A model generated the notes under the pieces. The model saw only the letters and a list, made by a program, of their open reading frames with translations. It did not search any database and was not told the DNA's origin. A program made the translations under genes and the position numbers. Positions 7,835 to 10,535 of a stretch of DNA of 10,535 bases are shown piece by piece (within the stretch, counting starts at the first letter, position 1; each line of letters starts with the position of its first letter). Source of the DNA: Saprospiraceae bacterium (GTDB taxonomy: Bacteria; Bacteroidota; Bacteroidia; Chitinophagales; Saprospiraceae). The stretch spans positions 1 to 10,535 of the forward strand of contig SCUG01000086.1 of assembly GCA_004297645.1 (NCBI GenBank). The letters are read 5' to 3'.

Positions 7835-8034
7835 AGGTCAGCGCTGCCGATACCGGCCATCCACCCGGGCACCCCGCAACCATTGGTGTTAAAAGCATAG
7901 TTATTGCAATCCGCTCCGGTGCTACATGTTCCGGTGTCCTCGAAATCTCCGTTGGTCAGTGCCTGTGGCGGGTTACAGAGTGGAGGTACTTGTGCGTTCA
8001 TGTCCGGTGAGTTTACATGCAGGAGTAAGGCCAT
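7360..8034 (-). CDS. 5' part of the frame-disrupted large secreted protein
   Basis: Residues 1-164 look authentic and continue into the next frame at about 7543; the last 60 residues are frame-shifted noise. The sequence after the signal region (LTNGDFEDTG, GWMAGIGSADLCQ, FSGTWFAKMQVLGG, IVQTLNLVTGYNYNLTFHHRT, VDVNIYLVSGF) has the look of a beta jelly-roll, carbohydrate-binding-like module with several Cys. The ATG at 8034 is doubtful: it leaves only MALLLHV as a hydrophobic core. In the same frame upstream, codons for IVLFLLL complete a strong signal-peptide core, and cleavage at MNA|QV fits the other exported proteins here. The better start is ATG 8128 (MKKTLSS), which is out of frame by one base because of the ten-C run at 8085-8076. 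As sequenced, that start reaches a stop at 7973-7975 after 51 codons. Confidence 0.6.
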   Translation of the reverse strand: MALLLHVNSPDMNAQVPPLCNPPQALTNGDFEDTGTCSTGADCNNYAFNTNGCGVPGWMAGIGSADLCQSFTPTGLPTVTAFSGTWFAKMQVLGGTNEPNCATEGIVQTLNLVTGYNYNLTFHHRTSLLAGTGVDVNIYLVSGFTNFEDYSLGPCPTPDPAGYWSVRFPISAATRGWSLLPRSPLPPLPLPSNCFFTRYPKAPVVCLMWCGILTTFSCHPAFQA

Positions 8035-8075
8035 CAGCAGTAGGAATAAAACGATATGTCTGAAATCTGAAAAGC

Positions 8076-8085
8076 GGGGGGGGGG
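8076..8085 (-). repeat. Ten-base C homopolymer (coding strand) in the signal-peptide region
   Basis: Ten G on the plus strand, read as C10 in the gene. It sits between ATG 8128 and the hydrophobic signal core. With nine (or twelve) C, the ATG is in frame with the core and the secreted protein; with ten or eleven it is not. Such tracts are prone to slippage, both in cells and in sequencing. Confidence 0.85.
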
Positions 8086-8292
8086 TAAGGTTACCCCAAA
8101 AACAGAAACTGGAAAGCGTTTTTTTCATGGTCAATGAATTTTAAAGTTTAAGGATGAAGATACAAAAGGGAAAGATGTCTATTACAAGCGCTTGAAAACA
8201 ACGCCCTCAAATTGCAGTTTATAATCACACGAAGCAAGGGGCTTGGTGGTGAAATGTCCGCTATTGGGCAAAATGAAATTTCGCCTGCTCGC

Positions 8293-8326
8293 AAAAAAAA
8301 ACTCCCGGCACCACAGCGCCAGAAGT
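8293..8326 (-). terminator. Strong rho-independent terminator after the TPR-PD40-SPOR gene
   Basis: On the minus strand ACTTCTGGCGC (8326-8316) pairs with GTGCCGGGAGT (8311-8301) around a TGTG loop. All 11 positions pair if G-U pairs are allowed, and a run of nine T (8301-8293) follows at once. The three G-U pairs become C-A mismatches on the plus strand, so the minus strand is the functional one. It lies 31 bases past the stop at 8357. It separates this gene from the large secreted gene. Confidence 0.85.
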
Positions 8327-8356
8327 CTTTTTTATTGCTAAAAATCTAGGATTGTC

Positions 8357-10402
8357 TCACTTCCTCACGATGTCGCCCCGCTTTCCATTCTTGTATTCCA
8401 CGATGAAAGCGTCTTTAAAATCGGGGTTGGATTGCACGGAAGGTAAATCGCCCCTTGCATCTTCAACGGAGCTGTAACCCCCAATCATCACGCGGTAGAG
8501 ACCGCGTTCTTTGAGGTATTCCGTTTCGAGGGCGCCCAAATTTTTGACGTTGGCATAGCGCGGCTGGGCTTCGTTAAACTTCGCCAGGGCGATGATTTGG
8601 ATTTTATACACAACACCCGCACCGGCGGTTTTCTCTGCGGCCGCTGCCGGAGGGGTAACCTCCGGTTCAGGTTTGGCCGCCACCACTTTTTCTTCTTTCG
8701 GAGCTTCCGTTTTTTTCACCGGCTCTACGCTGAGTTTCTGCTCTTTCACTATTTTTTTCGGCTGTGGCTCAGGTTGCTCTTTCACAGCAACGGGTTCATC
8801 GCCGCCCACCTGGTCGTAAGCGTCCATGTAAATGGGCGCCCCAAAGTTGGTGTAGGTGGCGAAATCATAGGTGTCGAACTCATAAGTGCCAGCAGAAAAA
8901 CCCTCCGTTAGCGCCTCGATGTAATATTTTCTGGAAGGCTCCACAGCGAAGTCGTAAGCGCCGTCAGCAGACACTATTTTCGAGATGAAGCGTTTCTGGC
9001 CTGTGCCCATAATTTCATAGAGCGCTACCTCCACATTGCCAATGGGCTGGTTGGAAGATTTGTTGAGCACTTCGCCTTTTGCCACCCATTGGCGTTCCGG
9101 GGTTTTGTAGGTAAACGCAAAAATATCTTCGTCGGTGGTGGCTATTTTCTCCATGCCGAAAGTGCGGTTCGACACGAAAAAGCCGCCTTTGCCGGTAGTG
9201 GTTTTTATGAAGAAAAAGTCATCGGCCGGAGAGTTCAGAGGGGTGCCAACATTTTCGGCCTTTTCCCAGTTGGAGCGGGCGCCTTTTATGCTGAAAATGT
9301 CAAACCCGCCCATTGAAATCTGGCCGTTCGAGGCAAAGTAAAGCTGGCCCTCCAGTTGATCATAGTACGGCGTAATTTCATCGCCAAGCGTATTGATGCG
9401 GGAGCCGGCGTTGATGGGTAAGGTGAAATCATTCGCGTTGCTTTTTATTTCACGGGTAGTGTACCAAATGTCCATTCCACCCATACCGCCACTGCGGTTG
9501 GAGGCGAAATAAATCACCTCCGTGCCACCGTCGTGCACCACGAAAGGGTGCGTGGTGGTCACATTCGGCTCGTTCACATAATCCGGCAATTTTTCCGGGG
9601 CCGTCCATGTTTTACCCACGCGGCGGGTGACGAAAATGTCGCAACGCGTGGTCAGCCCGCCCCAGTTTTCTTCCGACTGGCAGATGGTGAAATAAAAACG
9701 CTGGTTGTCGGGGGTCAGCGTGCCGTTGCAAAAATGGTCGTTTTCGATGACGGGGAAATTCTCGATGGGTTTGGACTTGCTCCACTCACCGCCCACTTTG
9801 AGGGAGCGGTAAATACCGGCCCGCTTGTCCATGGTGGACGAATAGTAGAGCGCCTCATCGCCGTACGGGAACGGGGCAAACTCCGTCTCCGGGGTATTTA
9901 CGCTGGCACTCAGATGCTCCAATTCCAAGTTCGCATCATCGCCTTTCACGGCGAGCTGTGCGGCGAGTTCGCAACCACGCAGTTCGTTTTGCACGATTTG
10001 CGACACGGTTGCTTTATCTGTCCCCTTGTAATGGCCTAGAAAGTTCACCAATTCGCTGCTGGCAGCCTCGTATGCACCGGTTTGCTTGAGGCAGCGGGCA
10101 TAACGCAGGCCGATGAGTGGATAGGTATCATTATCGTCTTTCACATTTTTCCAGCAATCGGCGGCGTTGAGATAATCTCTGACTGTAAAAAACGACTCGC
10201 CGGCTTTGTAAATAAATTCCTTCTTTTTGGTTTTCATTTTCCACGCCGAGCGATAGTGTTCGCCAGCGTCGGCATACTGAGAATTGGCGTACAACTCACC
10301 GGCAAGCTTCACGTGTTTTTTCCAGCTCAGGTTTTCCTGCGCCTGAAGGGTAGTGGCAAACAGAAAAGTTAGTAACAGGGATACAATGATGGGATTTTTC
10401 AT
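8357..10402 (-). CDS. PorE-like envelope protein: TPR, PD40 propeller, regulatory-like domain, SPOR
   Basis: Probably a periplasmic, peptidoglycan-associated scaffold protein. Residues 1-21 are a signal peptide (cleavage LQA|QE); there is no lipobox Cys. Residues about 26-150 form TPR-like helices (AGELYANSQYADAGEHYRSA; AGESFFTVRDYLNAADCW; ARCLKQTGAYEAASSEL). Residues about 165-430 form a PD40/WD40-like propeller with repeated Y/F-F-A-S-N-R/G and GG-x-DI blade motifs (298-313, 354-370, 407-413). Residues about 438-530 resemble a carboxypeptidase regulatory-like beta domain (GEVLNKSSNQPIGNVEVALYE). A Pro/Lys/Glu-rich linker spans 535-595, and a SPOR domain 597-672 (VYKIQIIALAKFNEA, then LYRVMIGGYSSVEDAR), a fold that binds glycan strands lacking stem peptides. 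The T9SS component PorE has the same order but ends in an OmpA-like domain, so this may be a PorE-like protein with a swapped anchor. A T9SS or gliding role is inferred, not shown. The ATG at 10402 gives a good signal peptide. Confidence 0.82.
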   Translation of the reverse strand: MKNPIIVSLLLTFLFATTLQAQENLSWKKHVKLAGELYANSQYADAGEHYRSAWKMKTKKKEFIYKAGESFFTVRDYLNAADCWKNVKDDNDTYPLIGLRYARCLKQTGAYEAASSELVNFLGHYKGTDKATVSQIVQNELRGCELAAQLAVKGDDANLELEHLSASVNTPETEFAPFPYGDEALYYSSTMDKRAGIYRSLKVGGEWSKSKPIENFPVIENDHFCNGTLTPDNQRFYFTICQSEENWGGLTTRCDIFVTRRVGKTWTAPEKLPDYVNEPNVTTTHPFVVHDGGTEVIYFASNRSGGMGGMDIWYTTREIKSNANDFTLPINAGSRINTLGDEITPYYDQLEGQLYFASNGQISMGGFDIFSIKGARSNWEKAENVGTPLNSPADDFFFIKTTTGKGGFFVSNRTFGMEKIATTDEDIFAFTYKTPERQWVAKGEVLNKSSNQPIGNVEVALYEIMGTGQKRFISKIVSADGAYDFAVEPSRKYYIEALTEGFSAGTYEFDTYDFATYTNFGAPIYMDAYDQVGGDEPVAVKEQPEPQPKKIVKEQKLSVEPVKKTEAPKEEKVVAAKPEPEVTPPAAAAEKTAGAGVVYKIQIIALAKFNEAQPRYANVKNLGALETEYLKERGLYRVMIGGYSSVEDARGDLPSVQSNPDFKDAFIVEYKNGKRGDIVRK

Positions 10403-10405
10403 GAA

Positions 10406-10430
10406 AATGTTGAATTGTGAATGTTGAATT
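10406..10430. repeat. Two 11-bp direct repeats just upstream of the start codon
   Basis: AATGTTGAATT occurs at 10406-10416 and again at 10420-10430, with three bases between. On the coding (minus) strand this places two copies of AATTCAACATT within 30 bases of the ATG, in the ribosome-binding region. Purpose unknown; it could be a translation-leader element or a remnant of a simple interspersed repeat. Confidence 0.6.
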
Positions 10431-10466
10431 AGGGGTGTTAAGAGAAAAATTCCAAACGGTTTTTTT

Positions 10467-10503
10467 GACGCTGAAAGACGCTGGTTCTTTATGATTTCAC
10501 GCT
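10467..10503. repeat. Short ACGCTG repeats upstream of the envelope gene
   Basis: GACGCTG occurs at 10467-10473 and 10477-10483, a 10-base period, and ACGCTG recurs at 10498-10503. One helical turn between the first two would suit a protein-binding site. They lie 65-100 bases upstream of the ATG at 10402. With motifs this short, chance is a real possibility. Confidence 0.35.
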
Positions 10504-10522
10504 GTTCCTGATTTTTTATTTC

Positions 10523-10535
10523 AGATCGGAAGAGC
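10523..10535 (+). other. Illumina adapter remnant at the contig end
   Basis: The final 13 bases, AGATCGGAAGAGC, are identical to the universal start of the Illumina TruSeq adapter. They are at the very edge, where read-through adapter would be. They should not be treated as genomic sequence; true sequence probably ends at or near 10522. Confidence 0.93.

Noticed and set aside
8155..8187. Possible promoter TTG-N22-TATCTTCA ahead of the large secreted gene (minus strand).
   Set aside because: The -7 box lacks the final TG of TAnnTTTG; the spacing fits, but the match is too weak to list as a feature.
9533..10039. 168-codon plus-strand open frame opposite the envelope gene.
   Set aside because: It is antisense to the TPR and propeller coding sequence and resembles no family; it is a product of GC-rich codon positions.

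Overview
The window looks like a single contig from a member of the Bacteroidota, probably near the Saprospiraceae/Chitinophagia side; the rank below phylum is inference. The reasons are: promoter-like boxes of the Bacteroidota form TTG-N~21-TAnnTTTG, start codons without Shine-Dalgarno sequences, two secreted proteins with C-terminal type IX secretion (T9SS) sorting domains, and a PorE-like envelope protein. All three exported proteins have Gln as the predicted first mature residue, as expected in this phylum. The last 13 bases are the universal Illumina adapter start, so the right edge is a read or contig end and not genomic sequence.

Left edge (1-570): no gene. On the minus strand there are two promoter-like boxes (393-425 and 232-239), followed by a purine-rich leader with GTTCATTGACA, a close match to the box A-like motif ahead of Bacteroidota rRNA genes. 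The contig probably breaks just before an rRNA operon that reads leftward. Pointing the other way is a good promoter (509-540) for serC.

Plus-strand housekeeping part (571-2810): serC (phosphoserine aminotransferase; serine and vitamin B6 synthesis), a hairpin terminator, a -7 box, then a sugar-1-phosphate nucleotidyltransferase with a C-terminal left-handed beta-helix. They appear to be separate transcription units.

Minus-strand envelope/secretion part (10402-2909): a signal-peptide protein with TPR, PD40 propeller, carboxypeptidase-regulatory-like and SPOR domains (PorE-like layout with SPOR in the place of OmpA), closed by a strong terminator; a very large secreted protein (N-terminal jelly-roll-like region, PKD, parallel beta-helix, T9SS tail) broken by two frame disruptions; a second terminator; and a 505-residue secreted propeller-like protein with a T9SS tail. 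The last meets the nucleotidyltransferase gene tail to tail.

The most interesting signal is in the large secreted protein. A run of ten C (coding strand) lies between a convincing ATG (8128) and the signal-peptide core, and is one base away from joining them in frame. A second frame break near 7545 sits at a partial heptamer repeat whose re-duplication would restore a continuous protein. This could be phase variation by slippage, gene decay, or assembly error.
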